Origin: Hymenoscyphus infarciens
Taxonomy: Eukaryota; Ascomycota; Leotiomycetes; Helotiales; Helotiaceae
DNA length: 64,000 nt
Direction: 5' to 3'
Assembly: GCA_001414345.1 (NCBI GenBank)
Contig: LLCB01000050.1
Coordinates: 124,001 to 188,000 of the forward strand
Under the pieces are notes generated by a model that was not told the DNA's origin, ran no database searches, and worked only from the letters and a program-made list of their open reading frames with translations. The translations under genes were made by a program, and so were the position numbers. Shown piece after piece: positions 50,301 to 60,385 of this stretch. Numbering within the stretch: the stretch's first letter is position 1; each line of letters begins with the position of its first letter.

Positions 50301-52716
50301 AATTAAGTATAAGTAAGATTAAGCGTTTTAGACTAAAAAATTTAGTCTCTAAAAAAAGGTGTTAACTGTAAATATATCTATTAAAAGTAATAAGTATTTA
50401 TTTAGGATTTTTAAGAGTATTTTTATATACTATAATCTTAGAGTATTTTAAGTAAAAAGGGTATTATATTTTTATCTATATAAAGCTCTTTAATTTGTTT
50501 TATACTAAGTACTACTTCTACTAGGTTACTAAACTTATTAACTCTATAAGCTACGTATTCTAGAATAGAAAGACTATTATCTAACTTCTATCTATTATTA
50601 GATATATATATTTTAGACTAGAATCTTAATAGATAATGCTTTGTTTTAGCGAAACCGTTCTAGTATTATCGCTTAACCTAGTTATATAGTATAGAGTATA
50701 CTTTAGATAGAATATTACTTCTAAAGTTATTAAGATATTAAATAAGAGTATAAAAGGCCTTATATTTAGTAAAGTATATAAGAAGGTTATAAAAGATAAT
50801 AAGGTTTATAAATAAAACCTTTAAAGTATTAGGATTAATAGCTAAGTACTTGTTATTAAAGTTAAAATAGATTATATATATAATCTTATATCTTTTTTAA
50901 AGGTTTTAGTAGACTATATTTATAGCTTCTTTAATACTAATTTATCTCTTTTTAGTAGCCTTTTAATATAAGGTTTTAATATCGATTCTATAATCTTTAA
51001 GAAGGTAAGTAGCTATAATTTTAGTACTACTATTTATAGTATATCTCTTAGTATAGTACTTATAATACTACTCCTAGTAGCTAGTAGATTTATTACTAAG
51101 AAATTAGCAAGCTATTTATATTATTAGATTTAAGAGTTTCTTATATATAAACTATCTTATAATTCTCGTCAATTATATAGAGCTAAATATAGCTAGTTTA
51201 AGGTCTTTTAGTAAGCTTTTTCGAGATTTAGAACACTTCTTATAGATCTAAATAAAGCGTATTTATATTAGTTACTACTAGCTCAGTTTTAAAAGAGTTC
51301 TTCTAGGAGCTTAAAGTACTTAAATAAGATAAAATAAGTAATATTAGTAGTAATTCTAGAAGAACGTAAGACTAAGAGCTTAATACCTAAGAAGATATAG
51401 TAAATTAGTAAAAAGTAAGATATAGAGGTAATAAATAAAAGATAAAATCGTAGAAGTAATTAGAAAGACCGAAGTTATTAAACTTTTAAAGTATTAATAG
51501 TAATAGTAGGAGTTATGATTTTTTAGTAACTAGTACTAAAAAGAGGTAGATAATAATCGTAGAGCGACTTTAAGATAGATATAAAAGATAAAGATAGAAG
51601 ACTTTTTAAAGAGAAAGAGAGAGCTTTTTAAAAACCTTTTTTATATCTAAAGTAATTATAATTAATACTCTTTAATCTATAAATAATTAAGACATGTTTT
51701 AACTAATTATAGTATAGTATACTAGAACGCGTATTAAAGCTAAATTAAATATCTAAAGTCTATTATCTTTAGAGTATAATTAAAAATTATCTATACTATA
51801 GAATTAAGTTTTAATTATATTATTAGAAAGCTCTAATTTAAGGCTTTCTTTTAAGCTTATATACGTATTAATTAAATAAAAATTAAGTATATAAGACCTT
51901 ATTTAAATAAATAAAATCGTTTTATAGAAATATATATAAATTTTAGCTAGAGTAGTATAAAATCTAAATTTTTAAAATATTAATTTAGTTAATCTTTATA
52001 TATAATTAATAGGTAAAATTTAATAAATTTAATATACTAATCTATTATATTATAACTTTTAATCTAACGTTATTATTATTAAATTAGTACTTAGTATTAA
52101 TAGAAATATATCTAGAAATCTATCTTATATAGACTATATTTATTACTTTGTATTACTCGGGTTAGTTTAAGAGCTATTTATATAATTCTTTTTTTAAAAT
52201 ACTCTATTTAAATAGATCTATAATTCTAGCTATTTAGTACTATAGTTTCTATACTATGTATTATACTATATAGTTTTAAAAGATAAGGCTAAAAAGAAGT
52301 AGAGTTAAAATCTAAGGTAAAAAGCTTAAATATTTAGGCTTAGTAATACTATAATATTATTATAATATTAATTAAAATACTAATAATATAAAAGATAATA
52401 TTATTAGATATTATAGCATTTAAATAGTATAAATAGTACGTATTAAAGTAGGTTTCTAATAATATATCGTAGTAGTATAATATTGTAAATACTATCGACC
52501 ACACTAGAGGAAATCAAGTAATTTTTTAAAAAAAGTAGATAAATTCAAGCTTAACTCGCAACTCACTATAAAATCGTAGTTCTTCAACGTCTACTAAATA
52601 CGTCGACGAATTTCGGTTTTAAACGGAGGAAGACTTAATGTTGCGCTATCACGCTCGAGTCCCATGCCTTGAGCAATACGAATTACCACGCCTGTTAATG
52701 ACTAGATCGCGTGAAG

Positions 52717-53411
52717 TAGGTCTATATAACGAATAGATGAATAAAATATTAATTATTTATTATAAATATTAAATAAATATATAGTATTCGAGCGATTATT
52801 CGAGCGATAAGAGCTTAAATGAATATATTACGAATAGTTTCTATTTATTAATCTTAATATCCGCCCTCTAGGTCTTAGTACAGAGGGTTTATATAAGTTG
52901 AATTTTACTCTCTTTTTATATATATATTTAAATATAACTAAACTATAAATTCACTTACTTTTAATTATTATTAATAGATTACTATTGTCTCTACTCTTTA
53001 TTACTTATATTATGTAAAATAGGGTGTTATATTATTTGTATCATATGACACCCCACTTTCTCTAGCTAAAGCATTATACACGTGACCTTTAAGCTAAGGT
53101 TTTGAAAGAGTCGAAAGGCTCTACTCTTTTCACCTTATTTAATAATTTATCCACTTTTTTAGCCTAGAAACGCCCTGGCGTAGCCTAATCGAGACGACGA
53201 AAGCGACTAAAGCGGATAATTTCAGGGGATTTTCATATATGTTTAGGAAACTATACCAAAAGGGTGGAGAATATAGAATATTTATAAATAAACGACTGCT
53301 ATTTATACCCTAAACTCTCCTTATTCTTGAATAATTCGAAGGGTAATTTATCCGTGGAAAATCGTGAATATTCTGAATATATTCGTAGCTTTTATTCGTT
53401 GTGCAGACCTA
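52717..53411. mobile_element. 695-bp MITE with TAGGTCT ends
   Basis: Ends taggtctatataacgaata and, reverse-complemented, taggtctgcacaacgaata. The target duplication is gcgtgaag (52,709-52,716) and gcgcgaag (53,412-53,419), 8 bp with one C/T change, suggesting a hAT-type origin distinct from the CAGTG family. No coding capacity. It interrupts the regulator gene after ELRA. A truncated relative lies at 32,462. Confidence 0.88.
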
Positions 53412-54079
53412 GCGCGAAGTTCGTATATGTCTTGCACGGAGATGATATGGAGGACCAATGCTTGGAGAACAACCAGGCTTATAGTTGCCATGAAGTTGGC
53501 TCGCGCTAATGCTGTCTTTGTGGCTCTTATATATCTCGAGAGGAGCGTCTTACAGGTTTTACAGAATCGTTGTCTACATTCGTCATCTTTCATCGACATC
53601 ACAGCTGCTCCATATATGGAAAACACGAGTGCTTCGAAACTTCGAGGCATATTCTCGATGTTGCCTACAGAATTTTCGACTGCTATTCTCAAGGTAGGAG
53701 CGTGTATGATTTTCGTCAGAGGATCGACATTCTCAATGAATATACGTACCAGCTGGTGTACATGCTCTACGGGCGGATGGTGAGGCATGGTGCTGGACTT
53801 TGATGGACTACCGAGCACAAAGCCAAAGTCATGTCTCCTGGTCATTTGAATCGTCCGAAGAGTCCTCCCCCAAAGCATCTCCAGGATCGTGGAACTAACA
53901 GTCTAATGAGTGGCAATTCACATGCTCTCCCAGCAATTGAGACCACTCACTTCTTCTAAAACTCGTGTCTATAAACCACTGAGGAGAGGTTAATTCGTAT
54001 TCGTTCATACACATTATGAAGAAACCCACTTGTCAACAAATTTAAAGCGTCCTTGGCCATGTAGTAGTTGTGTTTTGTT

Positions 54080-54831
54080 CAGTGTGGTTGATAGTATTTA
54101 GAATATTGTACCACTACGATATATTGTTGGAAACCCACTTTAATACGTACTATTTATACCATTTAAATGCTACAATATCTAACAATATTATCCTTTATAT
54201 TATTGGTATTTTAATCGATATCATGATAATATCGTGGTATTACTAAGCTATAATATTTAAGCTTTTTACTCTGGATTTTACCTCACTTCTTTTCAGCCTT
54301 TTATTTTAGCTTTATATAGTATAACGTATAATACAAAAAATATATAGCTAAATAGCTAGAATTATAGATCTATTTAAATAGAGTATTTTAAAAAAAGAAT
54401 TATATAAATAGCTCTTAAATTAACCTAAATATTATAAGGTTAAAAAGGTGGCCTGTATGAGAGGAAAACACTAAGTACTAATTCGACGATAATAACGTTA
54501 GATTACTAGCTAGAATATAATAAACTAGTGTATTAAATTCTACGAAGTTTTACCCTTTAATTATAGGCAAATATTAACTAAATCGATAAATAAAAATTAT
54601 TTTAGTCTAATAAGTAAGTAATAAAAGAGTATATAGAAAAAGTGTAAATAGCCTTATTTTAAGAAAAAGTAGGTTTTAGCGCTTACGAGTTATTAAAAGA
54701 TATACTATATAATATTACGATATTACGATCGTATTATAGTATATTTGGATACGTACTACTAGGATATCATAATAATATATTAATCTAAAATACTATAGTA
54801 TTTTATCACGATAATACTATCGACCACACTG
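54080..54831. mobile_element. hAT MITE copy, 752 bp
   Basis: Ends cagtgtggttgatagtattt and complementary atactatcgaccacactg, with a perfect 8-bp duplication gttttgtt (54,072-54,079; 54,832-54,839). It is inverted relative to the copy at 58,214. It lies inside the N-terminal coding part of the Zn2Cys6 gene; removing the element and one duplication rejoins the frame. Confidence 0.95.
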
Positions 54832-55139
54832 GTTTTGTTGATACGGGGACTTGGCTCCGACTCAGTAGACGCAGGCTGGGCTTCCACCACTGGTCTGCTC
54901 GGATTAATGCCTTGATCATGGAGGAGGGCTTCGTAGTATTTGAGTCGGTCAGTTAGAGCCTGCTCTTGAATACGTCTTTGCCTCTTTCGAGGTTGCTGAG
55001 GAGGTTTGTAGACACATTCGACATTGTGCTTGACACAGGCACCACAGCATGGCCTCTGCCGGTCACACTTGACTTTTCGATCAGCGCAGCGAATGCAGGA
55101 ATAACTAGGTCTGCTTGAGGAATTGGAATCTGAGGACAT

Positions 55140-55541
55140 TTTAACTTGAAGTTTTGAGAAAATGATTGAAATTAGCTGAAGGGGTGTTTACTCACTCCCG
55201 TCCAGATGCACTTTGGTATGGGGGCTGACCCAAGGCTCGTTCGGTTATGGAGCCCCGAAATACCGAAATGTACACCACAGGTCGGTCACCCGAGCCCGAG
55301 TTGCTCCTTCCTCGTCATAGATGGTGACTTCAAGCACCACAGACTTCAAGCCAGATGTGCTATTCGAGCTATTTAACGATGGAGATTCCCTTTGGAGGTA
55401 GTCAGAACGAACACTCACTCCCTCATCCACCCAGACAATACTTGACTCACCACACTTTCTCCGTCTCCCAATTGCAAACCCCTCGATCAATCTCCCCTCA
55501 CACTCACATTCACACTCACACCCACAACGCTTTAAACTTCA
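55140..55541. promoter_or_regulatory. Divergent promoter between regulator relic and monooxygenase
   Basis: 402 bp between the two start codons. It has a CACTCACA-type low-complexity stretch just before the monooxygenase start. It is intact, free of transposons and of normal composition. No binding palindrome of the CGG type was identified with confidence. Confidence 0.5.
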
Positions 55542-56795
55542 ATGCCTCGACGTGTCCTGATCAGCGGAGCAGGTGTTGCTGGACCAGTACTGGCCTGGTT
55601 TCTCGCAAAGTCTGGCTCTCATGTTACTGTCGCTGAGAAGGCCCAGACTCTCCTCTCTCACGGGCAAAACGTAGACTTGGGAGGCTCGGCCGTCCAAATC
55701 GTCAAGAAGATGGGACTCCTAGACGAAGTCCGACGCTTCAACACCACGGAAAAAGGTTGCCAATTCATCGATCCTAAAGGAAAACCATTCGCCCCCTTTC
55801 CCGTCCTCGACGGGATTGGTGCTAGCTTTACCTCGGAATTCGAAATACTGCGCGGTGACCTCGCCGTAATTTTCCATGAGGCTACGAAAGACCTTCCAAA
55901 TATCAAGTACTTGTTTGGAACCACCATTAGGACCGTTATCTCAAACGACGACAACTCAGTCAAAGTCGAGCTGAGCAACGGAGAAGTGCAAGAATTCGAT
56001 CTCCTAGTGGCGGCCGACGGTCAGTGGTCAAGGGTGCGAAAGCTATGCTTTCCCCCAGAGTTCGTCAAGCCGAGAGATCTGGGCATGTATGCCACATACT
56101 GGACCATTCCTCGCCTTCCAATCGACAACGACTGGTGGAATGTCTACGTAGCTCTGAAAAGCCGAGTAATCAGTTTGAGGCCCGATCCACACAACACAAC
56201 AAGGGCCATGCTCAGTTGTATGCCCTGCAATGAAAGCCAGAAAAAGGCGTGGAAAGAGGCGTCCCGAAGCGATAGACAGACACAAGAAGACCTTGTGAGG
56301 AAGGAGTTTGGAGATGCTGGATGGCAGGTTCAAAGGCTCCTGGACGCCATGGAGCAAGCGGAGGATTTCTATTTCCAGCCGATTCAACAGATTAAGATGT
56401 CAAAATGGTCTCAATCCCGGGTCGTTTGTCTGGGAGATGCGGCCCATGCTCCATCTCCACTGACAGGAATGGGCACCTCGCTGGCAATAATAGGGGCCTA
56501 TGTTCTGGCAGGCGAGTTGAGCAAGCTGGGTGACGGTGAAAATCCTTCCAAAGCGCTCGAGTCTTTTGAGACCATGTTTCGCCCATTTGTTGAGGAGACA
56601 CAGAAGATTCCCTTTTTTGTCCCTGCCATTGCACATCCAGAGACAGCGTGGAAGAGATGGGTGGTGCAGTGCATTGCGTGGGTGATGTCCAAGGCGGCGG
56701 CCACACCATGGATCACGAACAGATTTGGTGATAAACCCAATGAGGAGGATTTTCCATTGCCGAAATATGCAATCTTCGAAGAGGGCTCTAAGTGA
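55542..56795 (+). CDS. FAD-dependent monooxygenase, PheA/TfdB-like
   Basis: Flavoprotein aromatic hydroxylase-type enzyme using NAD(P)H and O2; probably cytosolic. An intact single exon of 417 residues. The N-terminal Rossmann fold has GxGxxG at residues 9-14 (VLISGAGVAGPVLAWFLA). The DG motif is at about 153-166 (DLLVAADGQWSRVR), and the FAD ribityl-binding GD motif is at about 298-313 (GDAAHAPSPLTGMGTS). The arrangement is that of UbiH/salicylate-hydroxylase/TetX-like enzymes common in fungal secondary metabolism; the substrate cannot be told. No secretion signal or membrane anchor; the C-terminal Trp-rich helix (WKRWVVQCIAWVM) may be amphipathic. It is divergent from a destroyed Zn2Cys6 regulator, so its control has probably changed. 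Confidence 0.93.
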   Translation: MPRRVLISGAGVAGPVLAWFLAKSGSHVTVAEKAQTLLSHGQNVDLGGSAVQIVKKMGLLDEVRRFNTTEKGCQFIDPKGKPFAPFPVLDGIGASFTSEFEILRGDLAVIFHEATKDLPNIKYLFGTTIRTVISNDDNSVKVELSNGEVQEFDLLVAADGQWSRVRKLCFPPEFVKPRDLGMYATYWTIPRLPIDNDWWNVYVALKSRVISLRPDPHNTTRAMLSCMPCNESQKKAWKEASRSDRQTQEDLVRKEFGDAGWQVQRLLDAMEQAEDFYFQPIQQIKMSKWSQSRVVCLGDAAHAPSPLTGMGTSLAIIGAYVLAGELSKLGDGENPSKALESFETMFRPFVEETQKIPFFVPAIAHPETAWKRWVVQCIAWVMSKAAATPWITNRFGDKPNEEDFPLPKYAIFEEGSK

Positions 56796-57098
56796 GTATC
56801 ATTGGGGTGTTGTATGAATACAGTAGGTAGCATTATGTTGAAATTTGATAAGTTCCAGTCCTCTCTGCTTTGTAGATATTTTTGTTGCAAGGCACCCTCT
56901 GGAGAAGAATTGGGTTGTAGTAGTTGCAATATTTCTTGTGTCTTCATTTCGCCCCCTTGTCCTGTCGAAGCTAAGCTCTGCTCAATCTGTTTGTACTGAA
57001 TCTCTTGGAATGGAGAAGAAGAGTAGTTTGTCTTTGCAAGTTTGGAAGCATCAACAATTTGGTAAGATACAATATCTGTGGCAAGCGACCGCTCTTCC

Positions 57099-57325
57099 TT
57101 AGACCTCGTCCAATGTTTCTCCCTTGACTATAATCTCGCCTTCCTCCTCGCCATTGATGATTGATCTCCATGGGTTTCTTATCCTTCTCTCTCAGTTCCG
57201 CGGCAGCTTTCTCCAACTCTCTATCCGCCTTCTCAAACTGCGCTTCACGCACAGCTTTTGCCCGCTCGGTGACGTCGCGATACTCCTCCTAGATGGCCTT
57301 TCCCGGCAACGCATGGTTCCCTGTT
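57099..57325 (-). pseudogene. Remnant of a charged coiled-coil protein gene
   Basis: On the minus strand a frame reads NHALPGKAI, a TAG, then EEYRDVTERAKAVREAQFEK and further Glu/Lys-rich heptad-like sequence to KDKKP. One frame over, INGEEEGEIIVKGETLDEV ends in a stop at 57,099. A frameshift therefore separates the body from the tail. It looks like the 3' end of a real gene whose upstream part was replaced by the AT-rich patch. Family unknown. Confidence 0.4.
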
Positions 57326-57354
57326 GCAGTTCATGTTCTAATTTCCCCGCCTAA

Positions 57355-58213
57355 ACGCCCCTAGGCATTAGAATAAGAAAGGATACCCTGCTCCTTTAGG
57401 ATCTATTAGAAGAGGATAACTCCTCTTATGGGATTTAATAGGAGAAGAAGAACCATTATAAAAGAAGGATTAGATTAGCTAGGAAAGCTAAAAAGAGTAT
57501 TTAGAAACAGAAAGGGTAACCGAGATAAGCTAGAAGTAGTCTACTAAGCGAAATTACTAAAATTACTATACGGAATTAACTACTTAAACCTGTTTACCTT
57601 ATCCTTTCTTACCTATCCTTACTACTAGGCATAGATAGGAGAAATAAGCTTACTAGGATAAGAAAGGAAAGGATTAATTAAAAAGTATATAAGATAGAAT
57701 AAGACAGAATAGCTAAAAAAGCAAGGAAAGGCATAGATAAAAGTGCTAAGAAAGAAGAGGAGTACTAACCTAGCTAGGAAAGCTTAAACGCTAAGCGTAG
57801 TAGCGTAGTAGCGTAAGAGTAAGTTATAAAAGCGTAGTATCTTATCTATATTTTTAAAGTCTTCTTAAAGTATCTAATAAAACTATTTATAATTAGAAAT
57901 TTATAAACTATAGCTCTATCCGCTTATATCCGTTTAGTAATAGCTTCTCTTAATCTACTAATCTATCGGATAATTTACTTTAGTTTAGCTACCAAAGTAT
58001 TTTAATATATATATTCCTTTATAATGTTTTTCTATTCCTCCTTAAAACGCTCGTCGAGGTAAGCTGCCTCGATTTCGCTACGCGAGCAAGGTATGCTATT
58101 TTGTTGAATATCTGGTTCTCTCTTTGGCTTGGTCAGTTTGGTATTTGGTTTCAAAACCCGTAGTCTTAGAGCAGAAAGCAATTTTCCGAGGGATTCGTCT
58201 TTAAGAGAATGGT
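57355..58213. repeat. AT-rich degraded DNA
   Basis: TA-rich with scattered remnants of higher GC (aacgcccctaggcattag at the left border; gtcgaggtaagctgcctcg near 58,050). Probably RIP-affected transposon DNA. No terminal repeats or coding relics were recognised. Confidence 0.5.
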
Positions 58214-58982
58214 CAGTGTAGTCGATAGTATTATCGTGATAAAATACTACAGTATTTTAGATTAATATATTATCATAATATCCCAGTAGTACGTATCCAA
58301 ATACGCTATAATACGATCGTAATATCGTAATATTATACAGTATATCTTTTAATAACTCGTAAGCACTAAAACCCACTTTTTCTCAAAATAAGGCTATTCA
58401 CACTTTTTCTATATACTCTTTTATCACTTACTTATTAGACTAAAATAATTTTTATTCATCAATTTAGTTAATATTTACTTATAATTAAAAGGTAAAACTT
58501 AGTAGAATTCAATACACTAGTTTATTATATTCTAGCTAGTAATCTAATATTATCGTCGAATTAGTACTTAGTGTTAAGAGATTTCTAGACATGTTTTCAT
58601 CTCGCACAGGCCACCTTTTTAACCTTATAATATTTAGGTTAATTTAAGAGCTATTTATATAATTCTTTTTTTAAAATACTCTATTTAAATAGATCTATAA
58701 TTCTAGCTATTCAGCTATATATTTTTTATATTATACGTTATACTATATAAAGCTAAAATAAAAGGCTAAAAAGAAGTAGAGTAAAATCCAGGGTAAAAAG
58801 CTTAAATATTATAGCTTAGCAATACCACAATATTATTATAATATCAATTAAAATACCAACAATATAAAGGATAATATTATTAGATATCGTAGCATTTAAA
58901 TAGTATAAATAGTACGTATTAAAGTAGGTTTCTAACAATATATCGTGGTGGTACAATATTCTAAATACTATCGACCACACTG
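58214..58982. mobile_element. hAT MITE copy, 769 bp
   Basis: Ends cagtgtagtcgatagtatta and atactatcgaccacactg; perfect 8-bp duplication agaatggt (58,206-58,213; 58,983-58,990). Internally it is a deletion derivative of the 16.6-kb element: its left about 230 bp and right about 550 bp match that element's ends. A minus-strand frame near the right end is a by-product of the repeat, not a gene. Confidence 0.95.
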
Positions 58983-59203
58983 AGAATGGTTGACTGCTGC
59001 TTGGAGAACTTTTAAGCAATCCCCCGATCTTCTAACAGATTGCCCGCTCAGTACCAGTGCCTTTGAACACTGAATTGAGACCTCTCGGTTGTACCATGAC
59101 TTGCCTGTTTCCCATATTCGTTTATCATCCCAAGCTGACCGTCAGTTACGGACTCCCGAATCAAACTCAGATGTTAGCATAGTAACTTCCCTTCCCATTG
59201 TAT

Positions 59204-60342
59204 CAGTGTTGTCGATAGTATTATCGTGATAAAATTCTATAGTATTTTCGAATTATATCTTATTATAATATTCTAATAGTACGTATTAGTTTTCGTCGTA
59301 ATACTATAGTAATATCGCGATATTATATGGTATACTATTTAATAACTCGTGTATCTAAAACCTTACTTAAAATATACTAATTAAGCATAGTAGATAAAGT
59401 ACTTTCTACTTAAGTTTTTCTTCTTAATATATAATAATTTGTAATACTTAGAGTATTATAAGACTACTATTACTTCTTTATATTTTAAGGTACTCTATTT
59501 TTACGGTAATTGACTAATTTACTCTCTAATTAATTCAAAAGGACTAATTTACCTCTCTTACTAAAAGAGGGGTATTTAGGTCAGAAAAGAGGGATATTCT
59601 TATCAGCTGAATATTTCTATTATTCATCAGTTTCGTTATATTAATATACTAAAAAAATAATGAATATAATAAATTAACCTACTTCTATACTATCTACTTC
59701 CTACTTCGTAAGCTACTTCGCGATAGCTTTATTCGTAATAGTCTCTTACTCTTACTCTAACTACTAGCTTTACGTACGCTATAGATAAGATGCTCTTTCG
59801 CGTGCCTCTTCGCAGCGGTTCTCTTAAAGGCGCTTCCTCTTAATAAACTAGGGTGCTAGTATATTAGTAGTAGTGGTGAATAGCTAGTATAATAGTTAAG
59901 CGATTAAGTCCTACCATCTTAACGTACGAGCTTTCATTCACTGAAATTTAGGTCTAAATATATACAGAAAACAGTGAATAATTACTGACTAGAATATCCC
60001 TCTTTTCTGACCCTAATACCTCTCTTTTAGTAAGAGGGGTAAATTAGTCCTTTTGACTTAATTAGAGAGCAAAACAGTCCTTTTGAATTAATTAGAGGAT
60101 AAATTAGTCAAGTACTGCTATTTTTATTGAAAAGAATTACTTAAAGTAATTAAGAATTTAAAGTCCTTAGCATGCTTAGCAGTATCGCGATATTACTATA
60201 ATATCGATTAAAATACTAATAATATAAAGGATAATATTGTTCGATATCGTAGCATTTAAATAGTATAGATAGTGTGTATTAAAGTGGGCTTCCAACAATA
60301 TATCGTGGTAGTATAATATTCTAAATACTATCGACCACACTG
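59204..60342. mobile_element. hAT MITE copy, 1.14 kb, carrying another MITE
   Basis: Ends cagtgttgtcgatagtatta and atactatcgaccacactg, with an 8-bp duplication cattgtat/cactgtat (one C/T change). Its ends match the CAGTG family but the middle differs from the 769-bp copies, and it holds the nested element at 59,509-60,112. It lies 43 bp beyond the stop codon of the permease gene, so it may supply that gene's 3' end. Confidence 0.92.
59509..60112. mobile_element. Nested MITE with long inverted repeats (TA target)
   Basis: Both ends read (a/c)ttgactaattta and carry TIRs of about 90-120 bp with the shared motifs attcaaaaggactaattta and cagaaaagagggatattct. The right arm has an additional copy of a roughly 30-bp subunit (caaaaggact...ctctaatta). 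TA flanks both sides, suggesting a Tc1/mariner-type MITE. Near 59,868-59,935 a tRNA-like segment (agctagtataatagttaagc) is visible but lacks a good T arm. Confidence 0.75.
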
Positions 60343-60385
60343 CACTGTATAAGTCTAGGTAACAATCAACAACCCCCAAGAGACA

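Larger units (their letters stand above)
35884..52506. mobile_element. 16.6-kb hAT-type element with nested retroelements
   Basis: Ends are cagtgtagtcgatagtatta and, on the right, aatactatcgaccacacta, the terminal g mutated to a. The flanking 8-bp duplication is ggggaaat (35,876-35,883) and gaggaaat (52,507-52,514), one G/A difference. CAGTG termini with 8-bp duplications are the mark of hAT transposons. The left about 230 bp and right about 550 bp match the complete small MITEs at 54,080, 58,214 and (ends only) 59,204, so this is the long form of that family. It contains the Gypsy element, a TIR element and a LINE. The remaining unique internal DNA (about 36.1-36.96, 42.77-44.0 and 50.3-51.9 kb) is too degraded for me to recognise a transposase. 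Confidence 0.8.
32697..52571. mobile_element. Tc1/mariner-type element split by nested insertions
   Basis: Inverted ends cagtgagttgcgagttaagc (32,697 inward) and its complement (ending at 52,571, with RIP-type changes) share at least 35 positions, and both abut TA. Removing the LTR element (32,961-35,701) and the hAT element (35,884-52,506) leaves only about 0.5 kb (32,697-32,960, 35,702-35,883, 52,507-52,571), too short for a transposase, so it was a non-autonomous derivative. The superfamily is inferred from the TA target and TIR style. The two flanks belong to different host sequences (see findings). Confidence 0.7.
52572..55139 (-). pseudogene. Zn2Cys6 transcription factor gene broken by three transposons
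   Basis: Three host segments remain, read on the minus strand. Segment 55,139-54,832 starts MSSDSNSSSRPSYS and carries a complete zinc cluster (Cys15, 18, 25, 31 or 32, 35, 42; CIRCADRKVKC), then a linker helix. Segment 54,079-53,412 continues in frame after the 8-bp duplication (TQLLHGQGRFKFVDKWVSS), then shows stops, a probable intron and a one-base frame change before HDFGFVLG; it resumes as the fungal-specific domain (VHQLVRIFIENVDPLTKIIH, NFMATISLVVLQALVLHI, ending ELRA). Segment 52,716-52,572 continues it (LTGVVIRIAQGMGLERD, PPFKTEIRRRI) with Trp codons now TAG. The C-terminal half is absent. The gene is divergent from the FAD monooxygenase, the usual position of a pathway-specific regulator. 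Confidence 0.88.

Noticed and set aside
32462..53411. One giant transposon bounded by the TAGGTCT inverted repeats
   Set aside because: The right copy is a complete 695-bp MITE with its own 8-bp duplication and the left is a truncated copy without a matching duplication, so the inverted pair does not bound a single unit.
58816..59019. Minus-strand frame resembling the one at 60,176-60,379
   Set aside because: Both frames fall on the right end of hAT MITE copies and only mirror the shared repeat; no codon-level conservation beyond DNA identity.
59868..59945. tRNA gene
   Set aside because: The D-arm-like segment is suggestive, but the T arm lacks a B-box-like sequence and the acceptor pairing is poor.
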